From the NCBI GenBank assembly GCA_036478595.1, contig JAZGEF010000073.1, forward strand, positions 1-64,000: a stretch of DNA of 64,000 bases. Direction: 5' to 3'. The stretch is from Granulosicoccus sp036478595. Lineage in GTDB: Bacteria > Pseudomonadota > Gammaproteobacteria > Granulosicoccales > Granulosicoccaceae. This document shows positions 32,812 to 42,192 of this stretch, in pieces. Made by a program: the position numbers and the translations under genes. Below the pieces are notes generated by a model. It did no database searches, was not told the origin of the DNA, and saw only the letters and a program-made list of their open reading frames with translations. Each line of letters begins with the position of its first letter. The first letter of the stretch is position 1.

Positions 32812-33924
32812 ATGAGTCAAAACGTCGGTACTGGCAGTTATTTGCAGATAGAGAGCGTGTGGAAAGCGTTCGGCGAATTTATCGCACTGGAAGATATTTC
32901 CTTGGATATCAATGAGGGTGAGCTAATTTGTTTCCTTGGCCCATCAGGCTGCGGCAAAACCACGTTGCTTAGAGCGATTGCTGGGCTGGACTATCAAAGT
33001 CGTGGCACCATCATTCAAGAAGGGCGAGATGTATCCAATTTACCTCCATCTAAACGTGATTTTGGCATTGTGTTTCAATCCTATGCCTTGTTTCCTAATC
33101 TCACTATCCGCAAAAACATTGCATTCGGGCTTGAAAATATCGGTCGCAATAGGGCTCAGATTCGTGAGCGAGTCGAGGAGCTGCTAAAGCTAGTAGGTTT
33201 GCCAGAGCAGGGAGATAAATACCCTGCGCAGTTGTCCGGCGGCCAACAGCAACGTATTGCCTTAGCGCGAGCGATTGCTAGCTCTCCGGGATTGCTGCTA
33301 CTGGATGAGCCGCTATCCGCATTGGATGCAAAAGTACGCGTGCGCCTTCGTCATGAAATAAAGTCGTTACAGCGAGAACTAGGCATTACCACCGTTATGG
33401 TGACGCATGATCAGGAAGAGGCGATGGCGATGGCTGATCGTATCGTTGTTATCAACGAAGGAAGAATTGAACAGCTTGGTTCACCAACAGAGATTTACCA
33501 AGAGCCAAAAACCTTGTTTGTGGCTGATTTTATCGGCGAGATGAATCAGTTTGCGGCTGTAGTTGAGTCTGATGCGGAGCTGATGCTTGGCGAAAACCGA
33601 TTAGCATGCAAATCACACGATTTTGCGCCGGGTGATGCGGTGGTTGCCGCCATTAGGCCAGACAATATCGTGCCACATACTGAAGAATTTAAGCCGAACC
33701 AAGATGAATCTAATTGTCATACGGTGACACTCGATGACATGGAGTTCCTGGGGTCGTTCTGGCGTTGTCATTTACGCAATGAACATTTCACATCCACTAA
33801 CCTAATTGCTGACTTCTCGGCTAACGCAGTTCGCAGGCTTCATTTGGAAACTGGACAAAAAATGATAGTGCAGCTACCCGCAGACAACATAATGGTGTTT
33901 GAACCAGATAGATCCCTGACATGA
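32812..33924 (+). CDS. phnT: AEP ABC transporter ATP-binding protein
   Basis: The importer ATPase of the spermidine/iron type. Walker A is LGPSGCGKTTLLRAI, the Q-loop VFQSYALFPNLT, the signature LSGGQQQRIALARAIA, and Walker B LLLLDEPLSALD with the switch His in VMVTHDQEEAM. A TOBE-like domain (from about residue 280) completes it. It overlaps phnU by four bases (ATGA). Confidence 0.92.
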   Translation: MSQNVGTGSYLQIESVWKAFGEFIALEDISLDINEGELICFLGPSGCGKTTLLRAIAGLDYQSRGTIIQEGRDVSNLPPSKRDFGIVFQSYALFPNLTIRKNIAFGLENIGRNRAQIRERVEELLKLVGLPEQGDKYPAQLSGGQQQRIALARAIASSPGLLLLDEPLSALDAKVRVRLRHEIKSLQRELGITTVMVTHDQEEAMAMADRIVVINEGRIEQLGSPTEIYQEPKTLFVADFIGEMNQFAAVVESDAELMLGENRLACKSHDFAPGDAVVAAIRPDNIVPHTEEFKPNQDESNCHTVTLDDMEFLGSFWRCHLRNEHFTSTNLIADFSANAVRRLHLETGQKMIVQLPADNIMVFEPDRSLT

Positions 33925-35942
33925 CAACAGATCGATCTGATATTCGCACGCTTCCAGCGGGTCAGGAGGTTAAACCGGTTTTGAGCCGTGATGATCTTAT
34001 GATGCGTCTATTCATGGCGCTGATAGCGATCTATTTGATCGTGACTCTTGTATTTCCGCTATATGCGATGTTATCAAAGTCGGTATCCACTTATTCGTTT
34101 GATCTTAATCAGTTTGAGTTTCAGGTTAGTACCGAGGCTGGTGAATTCAATACGCCTCCTGTTACTGCCGGTGCATTAAATTCACAGTTAGGAGTGTTGA
34201 CCGAGCAGGAGCTAAACACCAGTTCGGATGGGCGGCTGCCTGCTACATCGTTTTTTCCTGATTTTAGTTTTCGTAGCCCAATTAACTACCGCATTCGAGG
34301 CACTGGCGAACAAACGGCTTATCTGGTCGGCTCGACCCTAAGCAAAGGCACCGATTGGACGGAGGTCGATTCCAATACATTTAGGCGAATACAACTTCGC
34401 CCCTCTGCATCAACGGGCTTAGCCAATTTTTATACCTACTTTTCAACCCCGGCATTGATGAGGTCCATTAGGAATTCGTTGTTGATTGCTGTCATTAGCA
34501 CGATTATTACCGTGGCATTGGCGTTTGGGTTTGCCTATGCGCTAAACCGGAGTTGCGTTCGCTTTAAAGGCGTCTTTCGTTTAGTAGCGATGGTGCCCAT
34601 TTTGGTGCCTTCGCTATTACCGGGTATTGCACTGATTTACTTGTTCGGCAATCAGGGCATGCTCAAAGGTTTAATGTTTGGTGCGAGTATTTATGGCCCT
34701 GTCGGTATCGTTATTGGTTCTGTATTTTTTACCTTTCCGCATGCTTTTCTAATTATTTCTACTGCCTTAAGTATTTCTGATGCCCGCTACTACGAAGCAG
34801 CTGTATCACTGCGCTCACCTTCATGGCGTACGTTTTGGGTAGTAACCTTGCCCGGTGTTCGCTACGGGCTTGTTTCAGCAGCCTTTGTAGTGTTCAACTT
34901 GGTGATCACAGATTTTGGTTTACCCAAAGTCATTGGTGGCCAGTTTAATATGCTGGCGGTTGATATATACAAGCAGGTGATTGGACAACAAAATTTTGAA
35001 ATGGGCGCGGTGGTATCTGTGGTGTTGATAGTGCCTGCAATTTTTGCATTCACTATTGACAGAATTGTGCAAGGCAAACAGGTGGCGCTGTTGTCTGCGC
35101 GTGCGGTCCCGTTTGTGCCATCTCAGGACAAAAAAGCCGATCGGTTATGGCTTTTTTATTGTGCTGTAGTGAGTGCATTTATCCTGGGTATGATCATCGT
35201 ATGTCAATACGCAGCTTTGGTGAAGTTTTGGCCTTACGATTTAAGTTTGAGTTTAAATAACTATCAATTTGACAAAATGGACGGCGGCGGTTGGGGTAGT
35301 TATTACAATTCGATCAAGCTGGGTTTGTTAACGGCGTTAATTGGTACCTGCGTTGTGTTTTTTGGCGCATACCTTGTGGAGAAATCTACCGGGTTTCGAA
35401 CCGGGCGAAATGTATTTCAGATGGTTGCAATGCTGCCGATGGCTGTCCCGGGCATGGTGTTGGGTTTGGCATATATATTTTTCTTTAATAACCCTGCCAA
35501 CCCCCTGAATATCATATACGGCACTATGACTATATTAGTGATATGCACTGTTACGCATTTCTATACGGTGTCGCACTTAACGGCTGTCACAGCGCTAAAG
35601 CAAATGGATCGCGAATTTGAATCAGTTTCAGCTTCTTTAAAGCAACCTGCCATGAAACTGTTTAGAAGAGTCACCGTGCCTGTGTGCTTACCGGCAGTGT
35701 TGGATATATCTATCTACCTGTTTGTTAATGCGATGACGACAGTATCCGCTGTTGTGTTTCTATATTCGCCCAAAACATCACTTGCATCAATTGCAGTGTT
35801 GAATATGGACGACGCGGGCGACGTGGCGCCTGCTGCTGCGATGGGGATGATGATCTTCTACACCAACGCATTTGCGCGCATAGTGCATTTATTGGCATCT
35901 AGAGGAGTCTTAAAAGGCACACAGGCTTGGCGACAACGATAA
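33921..35942 (+). CDS. phnU: AEP ABC transporter permease, two-domain form
   Basis: A fused permease with two BPD_transp_1 halves of six helices each, like FbpB. EAA loops that contact the ATPase are visible (YYEAAVSLRSPSWRTFWVVTLP in part, near residue 290, and FESVSASLKQPAMKLF near 570). After the first helix there is an unusually long soluble segment (residues about 50-175), with FQVSTEAGEFNTPPVTAGAL and FRSPINYRIRGTGEQTAYL, facing the periplasm. It makes the protein about 100 residues longer than usual fused permeases. Translation is coupled to phnT. Confidence 0.88.
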   Translation: MTTDRSDIRTLPAGQEVKPVLSRDDLMMRLFMALIAIYLIVTLVFPLYAMLSKSVSTYSFDLNQFEFQVSTEAGEFNTPPVTAGALNSQLGVLTEQELNTSSDGRLPATSFFPDFSFRSPINYRIRGTGEQTAYLVGSTLSKGTDWTEVDSNTFRRIQLRPSASTGLANFYTYFSTPALMRSIRNSLLIAVISTIITVALAFGFAYALNRSCVRFKGVFRLVAMVPILVPSLLPGIALIYLFGNQGMLKGLMFGASIYGPVGIVIGSVFFTFPHAFLIISTALSISDARYYEAAVSLRSPSWRTFWVVTLPGVRYGLVSAAFVVFNLVITDFGLPKVIGGQFNMLAVDIYKQVIGQQNFEMGAVVSVVLIVPAIFAFTIDRIVQGKQVALLSARAVPFVPSQDKKADRLWLFYCAVVSAFILGMIIVCQYAALVKFWPYDLSLSLNNYQFDKMDGGGWGSYYNSIKLGLLTALIGTCVVFFGAYLVEKSTGFRTGRNVFQMVAMLPMAVPGMVLGLAYIFFFNNPANPLNIIYGTMTILVICTVTHFYTVSHLTAVTALKQMDREFESVSASLKQPAMKLFRRVTVPVCLPAVLDISIYLFVNAMTTVSAVVFLYSPKTSLASIAVLNMDDAGDVAPAAAMGMMIFYTNAFARIVHLLASRGVLKGTQAWRQR

Positions 35943-35980
35943 CGCTGTGGAACGATGTTGCTTCAGCAATCATATTCCCA

Positions 35981-36844
35981 CTATCGATCAAGGTCTGCGA
36001 TAACGAACTCAACGAAGGTGCGAATGATGCGAAGGTCCCCACGCTGTGCCAGATAGATCAGTGATTCCTGCATCTGTAAGTCAGCATCCTTAATGTTAAT
36101 CTTAACTAGCCTATCGTCATGGCCAAATTCGGCATCAGAGACCAATCCGATACCGGCACCTGAACCCACAATGTCTCTCATGGCCTCTCTACCTTCGACT
36201 TCCATGATTGGATTCAATTTTACTTTCCTTCTTAACGCTTCATCTTCAAGTAACTGACGAGTTTTTGATCCCTGTTCTCTGAAAACGATAGGCAAATCTG
36301 ACAGTTCGGAAAATGTAATTGAATTTTTTTTCAAATAACCTGCAGCCGCGATCGCAATGATTGGCGTCGAGCCAAGTTCGACTTGCTTAAAGTCGTTGCC
36401 AACATTGGTCCGGCCACCGATGGCCAATTCAGCATTGTATTCGCGTAGCTGTACGATCATATCCTCGGTGTTGGACGTCCGCATTGATACGAATACGTTT
36501 GGGTATTGCGCTTGAAACCGCCCCAGAGTGCCGGCTATATGGCTGGCAGAATCGACAATGATACGCAACACGCCCTCCACAACGGCGCGCTTTTCAATTA
36601 GATAATCGTTAATCCGGTGCTCTACTTCAAACAATTGCTTGGTTAAGGCAAATAATTGCTCGCCAGCATCAGTCAGATAGACTCGCTTTTTCTCTCGCTT
36701 AAACAGCAGCACGTCATGATCTTGCTCGAGCCTGCGAACATGTTCCGACAACGCTGGCTGGGTAATGAATACCTGCTCAGCCGCACGCGAAAAGCCGCCG
36801 TAGAGCGCAACATTGTGAAAAGCCTTGAGCTGGCTATAACTCAT
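35981..36844 (-). CDS. LysR family regulator of the phosphonate genes
   Basis: An N-terminal winged helix (QLKAFHNVALYGGFSRAAEQ, recognition helix VFITQPALSEHVRRLE) and a C-terminal effector-binding domain of the periplasmic-binding type. It ends facing phnU and diverges from phnA, the classical place for a LysR activator. AEP or a degradation intermediate is the probable effector (inference). An inverted repeat in the 68-base gap to its right is a candidate binding site. Confidence 0.9.
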   Translation of the reverse strand: MSYSQLKAFHNVALYGGFSRAAEQVFITQPALSEHVRRLEQDHDVLLFKREKKRVYLTDAGEQLFALTKQLFEVEHRINDYLIEKRAVVEGVLRIIVDSASHIAGTLGRFQAQYPNVFVSMRTSNTEDMIVQLREYNAELAIGGRTNVGNDFKQVELGSTPIIAIAAAGYLKKNSITFSELSDLPIVFREQGSKTRQLLEDEALRRKVKLNPIMEVEGREAMRDIVGSGAGIGLVSDAEFGHDDRLVKINIKDADLQMQESLIYLAQRGDLRIIRTFVEFVIADLDR

Positions 36845-36865
36845 GAAAAGAACTCCAGCATGATG

Positions 36866-36880
36866 ATAGGGTGTTCCTAT
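36866..36880. promoter_or_regulatory. Candidate operator between the LysR gene and phnA
   Basis: ATAGG and CCTAT flank five bases, and the site includes the heptamer TTCCTAT also found upstream of phnS. It overlaps the only divergent promoter region for the two genes. Confidence 0.4.
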
Positions 36881-36966
36881 AGAATAATATAAATTAGTAA
36901 TTTTACATATACATGAAGCTGCCGGAAAATGCCCAGCTTATCTCAATATCAATTCGGAGCCCTATA

Positions 36967-38217
36967 ATGGCTATCCAGTCGCCCGTCGAAGCAAATAACC
37001 GCTCTTATCCAGCGCCCCAGGCACCAGCCGTTGTGATCTGTCTGGATGGCTGCGAACCAGCCTACCTGGATGAAGCCATCGCTGCTGGATTGATGCCTCA
37101 CCTAAAGCGCATCCGCAGCACGGGCACTGATTTACTCGCGCACAGCGTCATACCCTCGTTTACCAATCCCAATAATTTATCGATTGCAACCGGCCAACCG
37201 CCGAGTGTGCATGGCATTTGCGGCAACTATTTATACGATCCTGACACCAAAGAAGAAGTCATGATGAATGACGTGCGCTTCTTGCGATCACCCACCGTAT
37301 TCCGTCGTTTCCAGGAAGCCGGGGCAAGGGTTGCAATAGTGACCGCAAAAGATAAATTGCGTGCTCTGCTGGGTGCTGAGCTTGTTTTTGAAGAAGGTGA
37401 GGCGTGTTGTTTTTCTGCTGAGAAATCGGAGAACTCATCGCAAAGCGAACACGGTATGGAGAAAGCTTCTCAATGGTTAGGCATTGCTCAGCCTGAAGTT
37501 TATTCAGCCGATCTCTCTGAGTTTGTTTTTGCGGCGGGTGTTAAATTGCTCGAAGAGCGACGACCAGACCTAATGTACTTAACCACAACTGATTACGTGC
37601 AACACAAACACGCACCGGGTGATCCAGACGCCAATAGTTTTTACGAAATGTTTGATAAATATTTAGGCCAACTCGACGAGATGGGTGCAGCCATTGTGAC
37701 AACAGCCGACCATGGCATGAAAGCTAAGCACAAAGCAGACGGCTCACCCGATGTTATTTATGTGCAAACTGTATTGGATGAAATGTTGGGTGAAGGTGAA
37801 TCACGAGTGATACTGCCGATAACTGATCCCTATGTTGTTCATCACGGCGCTCTAGGTGGTTTTGCCACAGCATACTTACCTAATAGTGCTGACGTAGCGG
37901 ATGTCGTTGCGAAGATCCAGTCGATGGATGGTATGTTACTGGTGATCGATAAAGCCGATGCCATTAAGCGCTTTGACCTACCTGCCGACAGAATCGGCGA
38001 TATCGTCATGATTTCAACTGAGAACGTAGTAATCGGTACTAGCGAAAGCCGGCATGATCTGGCCGCGCTCAAAGAGCCGTTGCGCTCTCACGGTGGTTTA
38101 ACCGAACAAGTCGTGCCATTTATTATTAACCGCAAGCTGGACATCCCGTCGCAACCACAGTTGCGTAATTTTGACGCGATCTTCTATGCAACAACGGCAG
38201 CGAGTCTACGCTCATGA
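36967..38217 (+). CDS. phnA: Phosphonoacetate hydrolase
   Basis: A zinc-dependent alkaline phosphatase-superfamily enzyme splitting phosphonoacetate into acetate and phosphate. Metal ligands and nucleophile are recognisable: VVICLDGCEPAYL (Asp), SVIPSFTNPNNLSIATG (nucleophilic Thr), TTTDYVQHKHAPGDPDA (Asp and His), TTADHGMKAKHK (Asp-His) and LRSHGGLTEQ (His). Length of about 416 residues is normal. ATG 36967 has GGAG upstream; the open frame extends to 36913. The stop overlaps the phnY start (ATGA), so the two are coupled. Confidence 0.92.
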   Translation: MAIQSPVEANNRSYPAPQAPAVVICLDGCEPAYLDEAIAAGLMPHLKRIRSTGTDLLAHSVIPSFTNPNNLSIATGQPPSVHGICGNYLYDPDTKEEVMMNDVRFLRSPTVFRRFQEAGARVAIVTAKDKLRALLGAELVFEEGEACCFSAEKSENSSQSEHGMEKASQWLGIAQPEVYSADLSEFVFAAGVKLLEERRPDLMYLTTTDYVQHKHAPGDPDANSFYEMFDKYLGQLDEMGAAIVTTADHGMKAKHKADGSPDVIYVQTVLDEMLGEGESRVILPITDPYVVHHGALGGFATAYLPNSADVADVVAKIQSMDGMLLVIDKADAIKRFDLPADRIGDIVMISTENVVIGTSESRHDLAALKEPLRSHGGLTEQVVPFIINRKLDIPSQPQLRNFDAIFYATTAASLRS

Positions 38218-39683
38218 GTGAGTCGGTTTTAAAAGATGGAAAAATAACCCCACGGCATGAAGGCATGCGTATTGGAGGAGAAAAGGTCTTCACCGATAAT
38301 GTCATAGAAGTGCTTTACCCCTATACAGAAGAAGTCATTGGCACTGTACCAGCGGGTGATGCGTCGCACGCAGCGCGCGCTTTTGAGATTGCTGCGGCAT
38401 ACAAGCCAAAGTTAACTCGGTATGAGCGCCAAAAGATTCTGTTGCGAACTGCAGAACTCATTGGTGAAAGGCGCGAGGAGCTAGCCCTGTGGCTTACGCT
38501 AGAGCTGGGTATTAGCCAACAGCATGCGCTGTACGAAGCAGGTAGAGCATGCGATGTATTTACGTTTGCAGGCCAAATGTCGATCATGGACGATGGTCAG
38601 ATATTTTCCTGTGATTTAACACCGCATGGGAAATCTAGAAAGATATACACCAAGCGGGAGCCGGTGACGGCAATATCGGCTATCACACCATTTAATCACC
38701 CTCTAAATATGGTGAGCCATAAAATTGCGCCCTCTATTGCTACCAACAACTGCATGGTGTGTAAGCCTACTGAACTCACACCGCTAACAGCGATAGCGTT
38801 GGCTGATATTTTGTATGAAGCCGGGTTACCGCCTGAAATGTTCCAAATAGTCACAGGCTTACCCGATGCTATCGGTGACGAAATGATTACCAATGAGCAC
38901 ATCGATATCATCACGTTTACCGGTGGTGTGCCGGTGGGCAAGCTGATTGCAAATAAAGCCGGCTATAAACGCTCGGCACTCGAGCTAGGCGGAAACGATC
39001 CGCTGATTGTCTGCAACGATCTCAGCCTTGAAGATTTAGATAAGGCTGCGACCATTGCAGTAGCGGGCGCTACCGGAAACTCCGGTCAACGTTGCACTGC
39101 GGTAAAGCGCATTTTGGTGCAAGAGTCCGTTGCTGATGCATTTGTACCGATGGTACTTGAAAAAGCTAAAGCGCTTAAGTATGGCGATCCAATGGATCCA
39201 GACACACAATTGGGCTGTGTTATTTCAGCCAAGGTTGCGGAGATTTTTGAACAACGTGCGCTGGATGCGGAAAAACTCGGCGCAAAAATTCTCTATCACC
39301 CTAAACGCCGAGGTGCGCTACTTCCCCCTATCGTGGTGGATTATGTACCGCATGATAGTGAGCTTGTCATGGAGGAGACGTTCGGGCCAATAGTGCCAAT
39401 AGTTCGCGTACCAGATAACGATGAGGCAGTGATGGCCATTTCAAACGGCACTGACTTTGGTTTGTCCTCTGGCGTGTGTACTAATGATTTGCACCGGGCA
39501 ATGGCTTATATTGAAGGCCTTGATGTTGGCACCTGCAACATCTGGGAGCAACCTGGTTATCGAATCGAGCTGTCACCGTTCGGCGGCATAAAAGACAGTG
39601 GCAACGCTGTAAAAGAAGGGGTAATGGAGGCGATGAAGTATTTCACAGTGGTGAAAACCTATTCCTTGCCTTGGCCTAGCTAG
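38214..39683 (+). CDS. phnY: Phosphonoacetaldehyde dehydrogenase
   Basis: An NAD-dependent aldehyde dehydrogenase oxidising phosphonoacetaldehyde to phosphonoacetate. Visible are AITPFNHPLNMVSHKIAPSI (cofactor), KPTELTPL, the ITFTGGVPVGKLIANKAG segment, the catalytic Glu in ALELGGNDPLIV and the catalytic Cys in GNSGQRCTAVKRIL, and EETFGPIVPI near the end. Specificity is assigned from its overlap with phnA and from phnW nearby. Length is normal for the family. Confidence 0.92.
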   Translation: MSESVLKDGKITPRHEGMRIGGEKVFTDNVIEVLYPYTEEVIGTVPAGDASHAARAFEIAAAYKPKLTRYERQKILLRTAELIGERREELALWLTLELGISQQHALYEAGRACDVFTFAGQMSIMDDGQIFSCDLTPHGKSRKIYTKREPVTAISAITPFNHPLNMVSHKIAPSIATNNCMVCKPTELTPLTAIALADILYEAGLPPEMFQIVTGLPDAIGDEMITNEHIDIITFTGGVPVGKLIANKAGYKRSALELGGNDPLIVCNDLSLEDLDKAATIAVAGATGNSGQRCTAVKRILVQESVADAFVPMVLEKAKALKYGDPMDPDTQLGCVISAKVAEIFEQRALDAEKLGAKILYHPKRRGALLPPIVVDYVPHDSELVMEETFGPIVPIVRVPDNDEAVMAISNGTDFGLSSGVCTNDLHRAMAYIEGLDVGTCNIWEQPGYRIELSPFGGIKDSGNAVKEGVMEAMKYFTVVKTYSLPWPS

Positions 39684-39722
39684 CGCTAACCACTATTTCC
39701 CATAGGTATTATTCACGACAAC

Positions 39723-41102
39723 ATGCCCACAAAACTTACGCACACTGAAGGAGAATCCAACACTTCTTCAGTGCGCGCGGAGTATCAAGGGCGTGTGCAT
39801 AATCCCATATCATCACCACTGCTAAAGCGTGACGCTGCTGCGTTTATGCACCAGAGCTTATCGAGCCCTTGTGTATCAACCATTGCAAAGGCCGAAGGAT
39901 CTTGGATTGAGGATCATGACGGGCGTCGTTACCTCGATTTTCATGGCAACTCAGTACACCATATCGGCTATCAACACCCGCGTTTAATCAGTAGTATAAA
40001 AAAACAATTGGATGTTCTATCCTTTGCGCCGCGTCGTTTTACTTGCGAGCCGGCAGTGGAGCTTGCTGAAAAGCTGGCCTCGATTGCGCCGGGTGATTTG
40101 TCCAAAGTGCTTTTCACCACTGGTGGCTCTGATGCCAACGAAGTGGCATTAAAAATAGCGCGCGCCGCTACCGGGCGGTTCAAAACTGTATCATTCTGGG
40201 ATGCTTTCCACGGTGCCGGTTTTGGAGCTGCTAGTGTTGGCGGAGAAGCAACGTTTCGCTCCAATATCGCTGGGCCACTCATGGCAGGTACCGAACATGT
40301 TGCACCGTTTGCCTGTTACCGCTGCCCATACAGTCACGCAAGCCCCGACACCTGCGGCTTAGCCTGCGCGCAGATGGTTGAGTATGTGTTGGGGCGCGAA
40401 ACAGATATCGCCGCGGTGATAGCGGAGCCGATGCGCGCCGTGCCCTACGTGCCACCCCCAGGATTCTGGAAAGCAGTACGTGACGCATGTGACCGACATG
40501 GTGCACTGCTGATAATGGATGAGATCCCAACCGGGCTTGGTAAGACGGGGCGCATGTTTGCGTTTGAGCACGATGATATTGTTCCCGATATCGTGACCTT
40601 GGGTAAATCACTCGGTGGCGGAATATTGCCTATTGCGGCTTGCGTAGTTAGGCGTGACTTGGATGTTTGCGGCGACTACGCCATTGGGCACTACACACAC
40701 GAAAAAAACCCGGTTACCTGTAGAGCCGCACTAACCACCTTGGAGATTATCGAAGATGAGGGATTGGTAGAACGCGCTGCAACCCTGGGTAACTATGCAA
40801 TGGATAGGCTTGAGCAATCCTTAAAAAATTGTTCAATAGTGGGGGATATACGCGGGCGCGGCTTATTGTTTGGTGTTGAGATTGTTGAAAACAGGGCAAG
40901 CAAAGCAGCCGGCAATGAACTCGCCGAACATATTTATTATCATTGTTTGGATGCAGGCTTGAGTTTTAAAATATCTCAAGGGTGTGTGCTGACACTCTCG
41001 CCCCCGCTGACGATATCGGAGCAGGATTTAGATTCTGCACTGAGCATTGTTGAAACCGCAGTTTTGGCGGCGGCGCAGCTTAAGGGCTCGACTAAGCCAT
41101 GA
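39723..41102 (+). CDS. pbfA: PLP enzyme, probable (R)-1-hydroxy-2-aminoethylphosphonate ammonia-lyase
   Basis: A class III aminotransferase-fold protein: YLDFHGNSVHHIGYQHPRL at the N-terminus, FTTGGSDANEVALKIARAA (phosphate cup), MDEIPTGLGKTGRMFAFEHD (cofactor Asp) and the PLP lysine in VTLGKSLGGGILPIAA. Proteins of this type inside phnWAY clusters include PbfA, an ammonia-lyase converting hydroxylated AEP to phosphonoacetaldehyde and ammonia (established by Zangelmi and colleagues). The clustering supports that role; an ordinary omega-transaminase is the alternative. Its stop overlaps the next gene by four bases. Confidence 0.75.
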   Translation: MPTKLTHTEGESNTSSVRAEYQGRVHNPISSPLLKRDAAAFMHQSLSSPCVSTIAKAEGSWIEDHDGRRYLDFHGNSVHHIGYQHPRLISSIKKQLDVLSFAPRRFTCEPAVELAEKLASIAPGDLSKVLFTTGGSDANEVALKIARAATGRFKTVSFWDAFHGAGFGAASVGGEATFRSNIAGPLMAGTEHVAPFACYRCPYSHASPDTCGLACAQMVEYVLGRETDIAAVIAEPMRAVPYVPPPGFWKAVRDACDRHGALLIMDEIPTGLGKTGRMFAFEHDDIVPDIVTLGKSLGGGILPIAACVVRRDLDVCGDYAIGHYTHEKNPVTCRAALTTLEIIEDEGLVERAATLGNYAMDRLEQSLKNCSIVGDIRGRGLLFGVEIVENRASKAAGNELAEHIYYHCLDAGLSFKISQGCVLTLSPPLTISEQDLDSALSIVETAVLAAAQLKGSTKP

Positions 41103-42112
41103 GGATTATTAGAACCGATTCAGAACTACACATGCCTAATATTGATCAAGGCTTGTTGGACCTGGGGCATGAGTTGTTGTTGTTTGATGAAGCCGTCACC
41201 GAAGATGAGCTCATAGATGCCATGGCAGATACCGATTTATTACTGATGTGTTACACGTCGATCACTCGGCGAATCATTGAAGCTGCACCAAAGCTCAAAG
41301 GGATAGTCAAGTATGGTGTCGGTATTGATGCGATCGATATTGAGGCCGCGAAGGAACACCGCGTGATAGTTGTTAATGTGCCAGAGTACGCCGAAGAAAC
41401 CGTAGCTGAAGGTGCCTTTACCTTAATGATCGCGCTGGCGAAAAAATTGATACCGCTCGATCAACAGATGAAAAAACACGGGTGGGCATGGCCTGAGCCT
41501 CAATGGATGGGTGCTGATATCGCTGGTAAAACGGTCGGGCTCATTGGTTATGGAAAAATTGGCAAAAGCATGGCGCGAATGGCTGGGCAGGGTTTTCGCG
41601 CAAGAGTCATTGCCTATAGCCCGAACAATAGTGCAAAGGATATGTCAGAATTAGGCGTGGAGAAAGTTGATGATCTTCTTCAACTAATGCAAGACAGTGA
41701 TTTTGTATCAATACATTGCGTTTTAAATCCTGACACACAACAGCTTGTTGGTGAACGAGAATTACGAGCGATGAAACCATCTGCTTTTTTGATTAACGTA
41801 TCGCGCGGGGCGATCGTGGATGAAGTAGCATTGGTCAAGGTGTTAAATGAGGGGGCGATAGCGGGTGCTGGGCTGGATGTATACGGGCAGGAACCGCTTG
41901 ATCTCAGCAATCATCCAATGGCCAGTTTATTTGAACACCCGAACGTTATTTTATCTCCGCACGTCACTTTTTATACCCAAGAAGCCATGGTTCGATTGGA
42001 AACCGAAACGATGGAACGATGTGTGGAAATTCTGCAAAACCAAGCGGTAACGATTAAATCGACAGATATTCGGCTGGAAAAACAGGCTGGATTAGCCATT
42101 TATGACGACTGA
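41099..42112 (+). CDS. D-isomer-specific 2-hydroxyacid dehydrogenase
   Basis: A D-3-phosphoglycerate dehydrogenase-type protein. The catalytic lid has VKYGVGIDAIDIEAA, the NAD site GKTVGLIGYGKIGKSMARMA, the catalytic Arg is in LINVSRGAIVDEVALV, the Glu in GLDVYGQEPLD and the His in VILSPHVTFYT. The protein should interconvert a 2-hydroxy and a 2-oxo acid with NAD. It is translationally coupled to pbfA, so a phosphonate-related hydroxy acid may be the substrate. That is inference; I know of no established step for it in this pathway. Confidence 0.85.
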   Translation: MRIIRTDSELHMPNIDQGLLDLGHELLLFDEAVTEDELIDAMADTDLLLMCYTSITRRIIEAAPKLKGIVKYGVGIDAIDIEAAKEHRVIVVNVPEYAEETVAEGAFTLMIALAKKLIPLDQQMKKHGWAWPEPQWMGADIAGKTVGLIGYGKIGKSMARMAGQGFRARVIAYSPNNSAKDMSELGVEKVDDLLQLMQDSDFVSIHCVLNPDTQQLVGERELRAMKPSAFLINVSRGAIVDEVALVKVLNEGAIAGAGLDVYGQEPLDLSNHPMASLFEHPNVILSPHVTFYTQEAMVRLETETMERCVEILQNQAVTIKSTDIRLEKQAGLAIYDD

Positions 42113-42192
42113 AAAGTGTTTATGTCGAATTCGTCTTTAAACAACATCTCTTTATGGCGTACCCTATCAGGATCAATCAGTAGGGGAAGTTC

